A DNA stretch of 64,000 bases from Gnetum montanum. Its lineage: Eukaryota; Streptophyta; Gnetopsida; Gnetales; Gnetaceae. Both the position numbers and the translations under genes were made by a program. Positions 22,861 to 33,221 of this stretch are shown in pieces (position 1 is the stretch's first letter; the number at the start of each line of letters is the position of its first letter). Where the stretch lies: contig MNCI01025182.1 in the NCBI GenBank assembly GCA_015680685.1, forward strand, positions 109,408 through 173,407, given 5' to 3'. The notes under the pieces were generated by a model. That model was not told the DNA's origin and searched no databases. It saw nothing but the letters and a program-made list of their open reading frames with translations.

Positions 22861-23470
22861 ATGGCCCCTAAAAGAAGACAACAAGGAGGACCTTCTCAAG
22901 GTGTGACTGAACGACCTGGGGAAGGTAGAGGCCAAGGACCTCATGCAAAACATGCAAAGTAGAAGGCACAATCATTCAGCATCCATCATGGAACTCTTGT
23001 TACTACATAATCTATTCAAGAAAAAGGAGGAGAGGTCAGGGCCTGAACCTATGAAGTGGAACAGTGGCTATTTGCGGCATGTATGTCAAGGCCAATCAAG
23101 TGTTCCTGTAGTTTTCATGCCCATGGGAAATGCTGACTCCATCAAACATTGGAACATCAGCATGGATAGCTCATAATCCTCGGATAGAAGAGGAGAAATG
23201 TTAGGTGCTTCTTCAATGGTATCAATCTCAGAAGCCTGATGCATAGGACAAGGGAAGAGACCCATGGAGGAACCACCACCACCAAGAACCACATGACTTC
23301 CCATAAATTTTGTCATTTTGTGTCTGTGTCCCAATTTTGTCATATCCACTACAACATGAATAAATTTCTAGTCAATCAATAATCCCATACCTATCCACTA
23401 TGTATTCAATTGAGCTTGTTCCTCACTTTCTTTGACTCGAGGATGAGTTTTTACTCAGTCATGGGGGTAT
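22861..23470 (+). pseudogene. Third-ORF remnant of element C
   Basis: The ATG at 22861 gives MAPKRRQQGGPSQGVTERPG then EGRGQGP, a basic Gly/Arg-rich start matching the F third ORF (MAPRSKRPQEEEPSQ...GGRGQQ). The frame meets stops within about 35 codons, continues in pieces to the PPT, and has no counterpart of the long coiled-coil body of F. It looks like an internally deleted leftover, kept perhaps because it overlaps cis-acting sequence. Confidence 0.6.
23435..23469 (+). promoter_or_regulatory. Polypurine tract and conserved upstream block, element C
   Basis: AGTCATGGGGGTA (23457-23469) abuts the 3' LTR. The preceding ACTCGAGGATGAGTTTT is conserved in E (ACTCGAGGATGAGTTGTT), D (ACTCGAGGACAAGTTTTC) and F (ACTCAAGGATGAGTTTTC). 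This tract primes plus-strand DNA synthesis. Confidence 0.85.
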
Positions 23471-24348
23471 GATGAAGTGCTATACAATTGATGCATTGAC
23501 TAGGCTACATATACGGGGCCCTGTATACGTGGCCACATTGACGTGGCCCCGTCGATGCATCCCTCCATGCATTGACATGTCCCTGTTTACATGGAGCCTG
23601 TATTAGCCTATAAATAAATGGGCTCCTACCACACTTAGGTATCTTTTGTGTTAATTGTAGGGAAGCTCTTGCAGTTTTTTTTCGTTGGAGTCAGACTATT
23701 TTCCCAAGTGCATGCCTGTAGTGTGATGCTTATAATTGTACGAAACCTTTCTTCGAGTGTGACATACTTGGACATGCACATGATTGACAATAAAGATCGA
23801 GATTACTTCATCATTGTAGCATTCACTTAGTTTTAATTGTTTATTTTTTATTGTTATTTATTATTTTCTTAGTTAATATTTATTTACCATCATTTACTAT
23901 TTTTGTTGTTAACTTCGGAATGAGTACGACTTAATCACGAGCATTTAAGTGTGACTACTTGGTAACCCAATAGCGTACCTAGGATCTACACTTGGTAATC
24001 CCAATAGTAGTTGTGCACAAGGTCCAAGATGTGTACGGATGATTAAGGAATGGATGCTCTTTGCACTTAGGCTAGCTTAGACTTCATTTCCTATTGCTTA
24101 TTAGTTTAATCAAGATTATTTTCCATTGTCTCTAGGAGTAGCACTAGTTTAGGATCACATCATACACCTCACTTTGGACTAAACCATACGTGACAAAGCA
24201 AATACTAGTCCATGTGGGAAGACAACGAACTACGATCAATGTGTAACTATCTAGATACCACAACTAGCCTATCCACGGAGTTCGACTGGATCATGCGTGA
24301 ACACTTGTATACGTATGGTTGAGTGTAGGGGTACCTCGCCACTCATCA
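23470..24348 (+). repeat. 3' LTR of element C (879 bp)
   Basis: TGATGAAGTG...CCACTCATCA, TATAAATA at 23609-23616. It has exactly the same length as the 5' LTR with scattered substitutions and is followed by the TCCAG duplication. Confidence 0.93.
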
Positions 24349-24990
24349 TCCAGTCACAATGTCTAGGTAAATTACAAGACAACATGAGTAGCACCCCTCG
24401 TAGTTCCTACCGAAAGGCACTTCAAACTTTTGGAAGGGAAAACTTGCTTGAAGTTTAAGGCTACAAAAAGGCATAGGATCATCAAGAAGGCAGAAGATCA
24501 TCTAAAAGGAATTAAGACCTTTTGATTGTAAATAATTTCTTTGAGATTGTGGCTTCCAAAAGGCATAGGGTCATCCAATTGTAATGTTTAGGTAAACTAT
24601 GAGATAGCATGACTAGCACCTACCCTCCATAGAAATCCTTACTAGAAGGTACTCAAACCTTTTGGAACTAAACAATTGCTTGAAGTTTCAAGCTACTAGA
24701 AAACAAAGGATCATCTGAAAGATAGAAGATCATCTAAAAGGCATTAAGACCTTGGGAATAATTTCTTCAAGGTTATGGCCTTCAAAATGCAAGGGGTCAT
24801 CCAATAGTAAGGGCTGGGTAAATTATGAGAAAGTGCAACTAGCACCCTTCCATAGTTCCAATTGGAAAGCATTCAAACCTTTTGGGAGGAAATAATTATC
24901 TTGAGTTTGAGGCTGTTGGAAGGAAGAAGGTCATCCAGTAGCAAGTACCACCTTAATTACAAGGTAGTGTGACTAGTAGTGCCAAATTTT
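24349..24990. repeat. 226-bp tandem repeat array, right part
   Basis: Continuation of the array cut by C. The landmark TCATCCA recurs at 24571 and 24798 (spacings 225 and 227 counted from the reconstructed start at 24346), then at 24931 after a shortened unit. About five units exist in total on the two sides of C. Confidence 0.83.
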
Positions 24991-26160
24991 AATGACTATG
25001 AGACACTTGCATCTTGCAATGTTTCACCTCTTTGAAATTTCCTCTAAAGTTTGGATTGCAATCACTATGTAATTCATAAAATTTAGCACTATGTCATCCT
25101 TAGTTGTTGTTTCACATTAGAAGTGGGATGTGAGCCAAAGTGGTTTCACGAACAAAGAGTTAAAAACTATGAGGACATGTGGTTCACACTCCTTCGCATT
25201 ATTCAGTTGCACTATGATTACATGTGTTTTGGAGTGCATCGCATTTCTTTAACATTCGAAACTACAAGGGAAATGTGATATGCATGTTTCTAGCACTATT
25301 TTCAGTGTAATTTTTGATTTTGACTATGAGGGAATTCATGCTCGTTGTGTGCTGGCACTATTATTTTTTGAAAGTTTGTGACTGAACTACAATCTACATG
25401 TCCCTAGCACTATTTTCAACTTACTTTTAGATTTCTATTGCAAGGGAATCATGCTCATAGTGCACACTATTTTTATTCATTAGCCTATGACCGAACTGCA
25501 ATTCTCATGTCACTTGCAATTAAAATTTTTGAGAGTGTGAGAGCACACGCCTTGCACTAAATGCAACATTTTGTTGTTTTATGCCTATGTAAATGTCTTG
25601 TATTTGTGATCTTCTCAATAATTAACATATTACAAATAATCTATATCACATAGTATCTTCATATGGTGTAATTCAAAGGTTGAAGATTAAATGATCTAAC
25701 AGCTCTTTAAGTCTTCAACCTTTAAGTCATTATATAATTTTTAATGTTAAAGATTAAAGGTTAAAGGTCATTATAATTTTTAGTCAAGTCTTTTCCATTA
25801 TTCGTAGTTTATTAGTAACACTATAGGGAGAAAATTCAAAGATAGCTTACTAAATTACTCTTAAATGACCTCATTAATCAACAACATTTAACACAAAAAT
25901 CGTGCATCAGATCATGGTATTGATTATAAAGAAAGTGTCAATAAGAGACTATGTACATTTAGAAATATCAACAAAAAGTAATGTCAAAGGCAACTATGAA
26001 TATATACATATACATAGATACAATGATCTAGCCAAATCCTATTGCGTTGTTGTCTTGAGCTTCATCCAAAGCATCAATCTACATGAAATCTATTTTGTGA
26101 CAGTATCATCAACCTTGGTGACTGGTTGCTCCTCCATGCTAGTTATTTCTAATGGTCCTA
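24991..26160. other. Unassigned region left of element F
   Basis: Includes diverged words also seen at 13800-13960 (CTAGCACTATTTTCAAC, CTATTGCAAGGGAATCATG) at 25240-25500. Next to F, the minus strand of about 26093-26155 reads EEQPVTKVDDTVTK before a TAG, possibly the tail of an old coding sequence. Nothing else is supported. Confidence 0.4.
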
Positions 26161-27131
26161 TGATGAGCAACAAGGTACCCCTGCATCCAACCATATGAAT
26201 CACAAAGTGTTCATGCACAATCTGGTCAAATTTCATGGACTTTATATTTTCTGGTGCACTAGTCTTCTAGGCAGTGAACCTTGCCCTAAGGTCATTGATT
26301 GTCTTCGCAATTACACTTATGAAGTAAAAAGGTATGATTAAGTGAAATCAAGGTATATGATTTTTATCATTTTATATTTTATGTTCTTTGGTACTTTGAA
26401 AGAGAGATAAAGTAATGTAATGACTAATCTAAATTAACTAACTAACTGATCTCTAACTAGCCCTAACATAAGCATCTAGCCCCACTTTCCATACATGTCC
26501 TAAACCCATGTATCCATTGCTAGGTTACCAAGCGCTATGCTACTGGACGTACCAGGCAATAACGTTGCTAGGATTACCAAGCTAATACATGTTACATTCG
26601 AAGTAGTCATACTTATGTAATTAATCTATCTAGCTTATCTCGCTTAATTACCTCATTAGCTTAATTACTGAAAAACATTGAATAAATAATTAAGAACATT
26701 GACTACATGAATAAATATCTAAACTACCTAAAATGTTGCATAATTTATCAAGAAGCTTGTCTTTATTGCTGCACACACTGTTATGCTCAGGTACAACAAT
26801 GCTCGAATAAAGATCCATACACTCAATGACTCCTACTATGGGCACTAGTGAAAAAATATTCTAAAATTTCAAATAGACAAACTATAAGGGCTCTGCTACT
26901 ACTATGAATTTGATGTCATAAATGCGACTAGTGAGCATGTATTTATAGGCCAAGAAAAACCCTTGCATCAATGTGGCCATATTGACATAGTAGAGTACAT
27001 CGATGGAGCCACACTAACACAATAGACTGCATCAATGGGGCCTAGTCGATGGGGCCATGTCAACTCAATAGACTACATTGATAGGGCCTAGTCAATGAGG
27101 CCCAATCAATGCAACAAACCATATCTGATCA
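26161..27131 (-). repeat. 3' LTR of element F (971 bp)
   Basis: Starts TGATCAGATATGG on the minus strand next to the PPT and ends TTGCTCATCA. TATAAATA lies at 26940-26947. U3 holds repeats around ATCGATGGGGCC/ACATCAATGGGGCC. U5 has the TTGGTAA-CC motif pair. It is about 120 bp longer than the 5' LTR, which lacks a stretch around the polyadenylation-signal region. Confidence 0.85.
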
Positions 27132-27144
27132 TATCCGCATGACT
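27132..27144 (-). promoter_or_regulatory. Polypurine tract of element F
   Basis: The minus strand reads AGTCATGCGGATA against the 3' LTR, preceded by ACTCAAGGATGAGTTTTCA. It is the same block as in C, D and E with two changes in the G run. Confidence 0.8.
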
Positions 27145-27344
27145 GAATGAAAACTCATCCTTGAGTTCTTTACAAGATTGGAAAGGTATGGGATTATTAA
27201 CTAGCTTTCAACATAACAAAAGAAGATAAAATAGACATAAAAAAATTGAGTGCCTAGTGTATGGATCAACTACATTACAAAATTAAGTATGGTACAAAAA
27301 TTAAAGAAGCACATCCTCTGATGTGATGAAGACAAAAGAGAAGA

Positions 27345-30187
27345 TCACATAGTCTTAGGTGGTGGAGGCTCCTGAGGCTCTAATGGACCTTCTCCAACTC
27401 AAGGCATAGCCAGTGGCTAAGGTGGTTCTGGTTGTTTTACTACTGCTACAACTTCTAGTGAAAGGCTAAAACCATCTAGAAATTCTTTCATTTTCTCTTC
27501 TTTACTCCTAGAATTGTTCACAGTCCATGCAGCTTTGCTAATGTGGGCCAGAATTGGAATATCCCAAGGATAAGGTAATACTAGTAATAGCTCCTTTACA
27601 TTAACAAACTAGGTTGCAAATTGTTTGCACTTGATGTCGAACACTTGGATTATGTCTTGCATTGCTCAGTAGTCTTTCATTCTTTTGGCTAGGTTCTTAG
27701 CAACTAATCTTTTATTGGTGGCTTTTTCCTTGGGAACCTTGAGTTTAGCATTTGCCATTGCTAGCTTTTGCTTGGTGTCTTTATAATTCTTGAACTTGGC
27801 CTCATACAATAAGAATGAGTTTTCCACTTACTTCTCAAGCTTAGACCATAGTTGTCTAGAGTTAGTATTGCTAAGTTTGCATAGTAGAGATTGGACAGCT
27901 CCATGTAATTCATCATTCCTTCGATCTGCATCTCCTTCATGCAAATTTTCACCATGTTATAGGCATCAATCCCATTGAAGATGTGTTGCCACATTTCTTT
28001 ACCTCACTAGAGTTGTTGGAGGACCTCATTAACCTTTGCCTTTGCCAGTTGGATATGCTTTTCATTCACCTCCTTTTGTAGGCCAACCTAGTCTCTGTAA
28101 TGATTTTTAACTTTTTTAAATTTTAGAGCCTCATTTTTCTAGGCAGTAATCTCAATGGCTAATTACTAGTGTAAGTTGTAGACCTACTCCATGGACATAT
28201 TACAATTCTCTACTACCAATCTTCTTAATTTGGTGTTTTCTCTAGTGAGCTACTCTTGTTGTTGATAGATAAATTCTTCTAGTTGTTGTTTTTTCACATC
28301 AATGTTTCATAGGTGATGGTTCTCTATGGTCAAGGTCTCATTTTCCTAGCATGTCTGCATCAAGTCCCTCCATACCAAATGAGTTTTAACTTTTGCTACA
28401 GATTGATTGAAGACCACCGTTGCCATTTCTCCCTCAACCTACTTTAGTTATTCTTAAAGTTTCTGAATAGCTTCATCTTGTGTCAATGGAGGGTTGAAAA
28501 GAGTAGGGTTGATAATTTGGGCACACAATTTAACAACTTTTGTGATCAAGTATTAATTGTGTGCTTGAGCTATTTCAAGTTTCCCTTCTAAGATGAGACA
28601 CTTTCCCTTTTCCTCCAGCAGCTTCAACTAGGTTGCAATGATGCTATCTAGAAAATCAAAAATATCCATAATCAATTGCCCGATTCCCACTAGTCGGTCT
28701 AGAAATTATTCATGCTAGGCTGCACTTAATTTTCCACTGATTATCCCTTAGATGTCTGCACATCTCTTAGTGTAGAAACATTTGGTTCAAGCACTACAAG
28801 TGCATTTAATTCCTTAGCAAATTCATCAATAATGATCTCCATAGCTGTCTCTTACCCCTGATGTTGCATCACCAATATGGTTGCCTTCTCATCCTCCTCC
28901 AAGCACACCGAAAAGGAAGTGACATTTCTAGATGATGTTAAAAGAGAGACACCATCACCTCTTAAGCACTTGGATTTGACCTCATAGGCAATTGTGTTTG
29001 TTGGGAAAACAACATTGATCCACCTTCCTCCATCTAGTTGATTGTACAAGCCACTTCTCTAAGGTGACTCATGGCCAGTTTGTACATAGATGGGTCTCCA
29101 CCACTAGTTCCTACTTGCTAATCCTTCTGTTGCAAGAGCTACTCTTGGATTTTCTACATGTGCTCAACCACAATGTAGGCCTTCGATGTTTACTCATGAG
29201 TAGGTGATGGAGGTGGTTGTCACTGATCCTCTTCTATGGCCATGGTAGGCATCTTATCCTTCATCATCTTGACCCACAAAGCATTAGGATCATACCTAAG
29301 TATATCATTTGTATAGTAGACTATCCATGCTCTTTTGTTTAACTTTCTAATTAAGTAAGAGAAGGGTAGCGTTTTTCTTCCACATTCATTTTTTTTTGAA
29401 GTGCTTCTCTATCTCTAGATAGATCAATTGGAATGTTTGCTGGAAATTTCCCACTTAGAATGGTGCATGCTTGAGTAGAAAAGGCTATCACCTTACTAGG
29501 CCTCATTGTTGGATTGAGGTGGTAGGTTGCTATCTTAACATAGACTCACTCTACCAGTGTGAGTGCACCAATCTCCTTGTTGTCAACCCCATAACACTGT
29601 TGAGTCCACTCCTTTGCTCCAAGATCAGCTTATGTAGATAGCTCTACCAACTATGTTCCTATGTTAGGTAATCCAAGGACCTACACAATGGCTTCTACTA
29701 AGTAAGACACCTGGATATCCTTGATTTTCATAGTGGCTCCTACTCTCCTATTTTTCCAAAAGAGATATGTTTCTCCCATGTACCAGTCCCCACTAGAAGT
29801 GATGATTGGCCACATGGAAGAGGCTTATAGTTGAGCTCTGAAATCTTTTGGAGTCCATTCAAGGAAAGGCCTAAAGTTCAACTCTTGGAGAACTAAGCAT
29901 TGGACCTCATGGTTCCCAATTATGTTTAGGCAGGCCTATGTGAGTGTGACTTCCAGTCTAGGTGTAGGGCCTAGTGCTTCACCTTGCTATGAGTGTTCAA
30001 ACATAGCTTCCTCTTCTGGAATCTATTGAATAGATTCCACCTTGGCCTCATCTTTGAGAGGTCCCATTGCATGGGTTGCCTTAGCCTATTCTTTACCATG
30101 TTCTTGTTGGCCTCTTCCTCCTCTGGGTCATTTCTCCAATGGTTGTGATGGTTCTTCCTCTTGTGGTCTCTTCGATCTTGGTGCCAT
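27345..30187 (-). pseudogene. Third ORF of element F (env position), coiled-coil protein
   Basis: Lies between pol and PPT, where Athila elements have an env-like ORF. The ATG at 30185-30187 begins MAPRSKRPQEEEPSQPLEKW then GGRGQQ, matching the C and E remnants. The N-terminal third includes WYMGETYLFWKNRRVGATMK and YLVEAIVQVLGLPNIGT. The rest is rich in Lys, Glu and Leu and probably coiled coil (YEAKFKNYKDTKQKLAMANA near 27760-27810). It ends QEPPPPKTM at a TGA (27345-27347). About 940 codons, with many TAG/TAA/TGA stops and some frameshifts. I saw no signal peptide or membrane segment, so a true envelope role is not supported. Confidence 0.68.
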
Positions 30188-30247
30188 CTATAACCACACA
30201 TAACAATGAATTAGCAAATATTATGTAATTTAGAATGACTAGAATAC
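30188..30247 (-). promoter_or_regulatory. Intron-like segment before the third ORF of F
   Basis: On the minus strand AAG|GTATTC (donor-like, GT at 30247-30246), TGCTAAT (plus 30210-30216, branch-point-like) and GGTTATAG (ending 30188) directly precede the ATG. The 60-nt length is short, so an upstream donor may be used instead. The arrangement is conserved in C and E. Confidence 0.5.
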
Positions 30248-30650
30248 CTTGTCTCATAGGAAGATTACACTTGCTATGGTGTAATTATGGATGGATGGAT
30301 TAAGTAGTTAATTATTAATTTAATCTTTGGTTTACCGAATTTGTCAGAAGGGTTAAATTCTGAAAAATTAATGATTTAATAGCATTTTATATCTTAATCC
30401 TTTGGGGGAGTTAGAAATTTTTTTTGAAAAATTATCATCAAAACCTTGAGGTTTGCTACCCCCATGACAAAGAGCTTACCTTCGGTAACTATAGGATCAA
30501 AGAACAGGGTGATTTGAATAAACAATGCAAGAGTCATCGGCTTAGGAAGGTTTTTGGGCTCTAAAAATTGCAAAAACTCCATGGTCATTATGGACCAAAT
30601 TTGAAAATTCAAAGTGTTTGATGATATTCATACTATTTTTGCATTACATA

Positions 30651-30720
30651 AATGGGGTCTAGTGGATGCAATCAGCTACATCAATGGGGCCTTATCAATG
30701 TAGCTATTGACCATTTTTGA
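30651..30720 (-). promoter_or_regulatory. U3-like repeat inside element F, upstream of the third ORF
   Basis: The plus strand reads TGGATGCAATCAG, then CTACATCAATGGGGCCTTAT and CAATG, closely resembling the repeats in the F U3 (CATCAATGGGGCCTAGTCGA). It lies about 470 bp before the third-ORF ATG in the direction of transcription. No TATAAATA box accompanies it. Confidence 0.45.
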
Positions 30721-32096
30721 TTGAGTTAAAACTTGAAAATTACAAAGAGATTTTGGATGAAATTAGGATCAAATGGAAGCCCAAATAGCTACAAATATGA
30801 TGAAAATGCAAGAAGAGGATGTTGAAGTCCCAAAAATTGAGACAATTAAGAAAAATGAAGAAAGAGGATGGAGAATGAGAGTTGAAGGAGAATTGAGTGG
30901 TTTGCACAATGGAATATGTGAAAGATAGGATTGTAGCAATGTTGAAGGTAAGGGACTTAACTAACCAAACCAAGAGATATGCAAGTGGGTCCTTCCCATA
31001 GTAGGCACATGCCCTTTTTGACCTTGCATAACCCCAACTAAGAAGTCCATGGGCCCCATCATTGATTAATGATTATGAAAAGTTAAGAACCAACCTAAAG
31101 AATTTATCTAAGAATTCCAACACATAAAACTAAAACATTGAACATAAAATAGAACCTTGTAGCAAGGTGAGCTATGGCAACATAGATGGATGAATAAGAA
31201 GGTGGTATGGAATCTTGAATTGAGGTCATAAGAAGTCCCTTATGGAGTTTGTATAGTGCTTCCACAAAATAACCACTATTTCATAAAGAGAAGTAGGAAG
31301 TGAGAGAAAGGGCCTTAGTTAGAGGGGACCTTTAGGCATGCGTACATGTCTTTTTTGTCCCATAACTAGTGCTTGTAGCTCCTTTATTTATCTAAGGGAT
31401 GTTCTTTAAATTCCCATCATGTTTTTTGTTTTAATTTTTGAATGGGAATCACACCATGCAAAGACTTTATTTGACTTATTATTAGTGGTTAAAATGGAAT
31501 GGTAAGAAGTTCATAAAAAACACTTAAGCACTCAAGCAAGTAGAAGAGTACAAAGAGTATTGAGTCCCCTTGAAGTCACACCCTCTACAAACCTTAAAAT
31601 CTTTCCCAATTCTGAAACTACCAATGTCACCAAGTGATTACAAGTTTCTTTAATGGAAGAGACCTCGAATTTCTAGAACAAGGAAAACCATAGAGTTTAT
31701 TGGATGGGTAGATGACATGGACTCACTACCTATTCCATGAAAAATAAACCATGTCATAGTCATTAGACATCAAAATTTAAAAATAGAAACTAGACATTAA
31801 CAATCATAACATTAAGCACAAACCATCATTAGTAAACAACAATAGTCGCACTATGTCTTGTAGTAATAAAGCACTTTTATTGGAAAAATTAATGAAAAGT
31901 CATACTCAAATAAAAAAAACAAAGTAAAATATATAAGAAAGTGTAAAATAATCAAGAAAGGTTCAAATATACTAAAAATGTTGTAAAAGGAAAAAAATTT
32001 AAAAATCAAAAATTTGTAAAATAAAATAAACAACTTGTAAAATTAAAAATGTGAAAAAAAAATATTAGTAAAACTAAAAATCCATATGGAATGTTA
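30721..32096 (-). other. Noncoding spacer of F between pol and third ORF
   Basis: AT-rich, with no conserved frame. It contains the minus-strand copy of the conserved block (30979-31017: GGGCATGTGCC, then GGGAAGGACCCACTTGC). The right end (31750-32090) is poly-A-rich. Confidence 0.55.
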
Positions 32097-33221
32097 TCAT
32101 GGATGGCCATCTCCCCCACTACTAAGTTGAAAGGAGGAGATTCAAAAACTTGAACATGGTTGTTCATCTGTTAAGGTGGTAGTTGCATTCGCTTGTCTTG
32201 GTTCTAGGAAAGGTTTCACTTGTTGGATGTTGACCAAATAATTTTTATTTGGGCTCTCAAGTTTGTAAATTAACATGACCCCAGAGGGAAAGGTTTTATC
32301 AATTGTATAAGGTCCCTCCCACAATATTTGGAATTTCGTCTTCTGGGGTACATGGGTGGGATTCCAATAGAGAACCTTATCTCATGGTTGAAGTTTTACT
32401 TTTTGTATTCTAAGGTCATGAAATTGCTTATTAAATGTCTTGTGCACCCCATTTAAAGATAGGACCACCAATTAGTTTTCATCTAACACATTGAGGTTGA
32501 TCAGTCTTTGTTCTTGTGCTAAACTTAGGTCAAGATTCAGATCACAGGTTATTGAGAGTGTATGGAGCTTGAATTTAATTGAGAGCGTTGGAAGATTTTT
32601 ACACACTAGCTCGTAGGGAAAATAGCCAATAGGAAGTTTTCATGTTGAGTAGTATGCCCAAAGGGCATCATTGAGCTTTGTACTCCAATATTTCCTATAT
32701 TTTCTAATGGTTCTTATTAGGATTTTTGTGATCTCCCTATTGGGTACCTCTACTTAACCATTAGCTTAGGGGTGATAGGGTGTTGTTAATTTATGTTTAA
32801 CCCCTAAGCATTACATCAACTTTCTAAAAGTGGCACCTATGAAATGAGTTCTATTATCAAAAATTAGTGCACATGGCACCCCAAACCTATTTACAACATT
32901 TTGTTATATAAATCTAGTAGTAGTGGATGATGTATAATCGGTAATGGTTGCTATTTCTACCCATTTTGGGTAGTAGTTAACTAATATAATGATGTATTCC
33001 TTTTCATTAGACATGGATGTGATGGAATCCATGAAGTCAATTCTTGAAATGTCAAAAGGCTCTAATGGTTGAATCCATTATTGAGAATCCTCAATTCACA
33101 TGGTCATCCCATCATCTCATTAATAGCATTCACAAGATTGGAAAAATTTATGGGCATCCCTGAAGATTATAGGCCAATAGTATCCTACCATTAAAATTTT
33201 TATGGCCATGTGTCTCCCTAC

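Larger units (their letters stand above)
18441..24348 (+). mobile_element. Element C: non-autonomous gag-only LTR retrotransposon, complete
   Basis: Two 879-bp LTRs (18441-19319 and 23470-24348) bounded by the 5-bp duplication TCCAG at 18436-18440 and 24349-24353. PBS, gag, a third-ORF remnant and PPT are present; protease, RT, RNase H and integrase are absent. Total 5.9 kb including a 223-base gap in the assembly. The same structure is found in element E. Replication would depend on proteins from a related autonomous element; F is the closest in the window by U3 type and third ORF. Confidence 0.93.

Noticed and set aside
17981-24990. CRISPR-like repeat array
   Set aside because: Repeat units are about 226 bp with no spacers, in a plant genome; ordinary tandem repeat.
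26156-26160. Target-site duplication of F (TCCTA / TCTTG)
   Set aside because: Only three of five bases match. Two transitions could explain it, but I do not count it as evidence for the F ends, which rest on the LTR termini and PPT.
27345-30187. Third ORF of F as a true envelope protein
   Set aside because: No signal peptide, transmembrane segment or cleavage-type site seen; the sequence is mostly charged and coiled coil.
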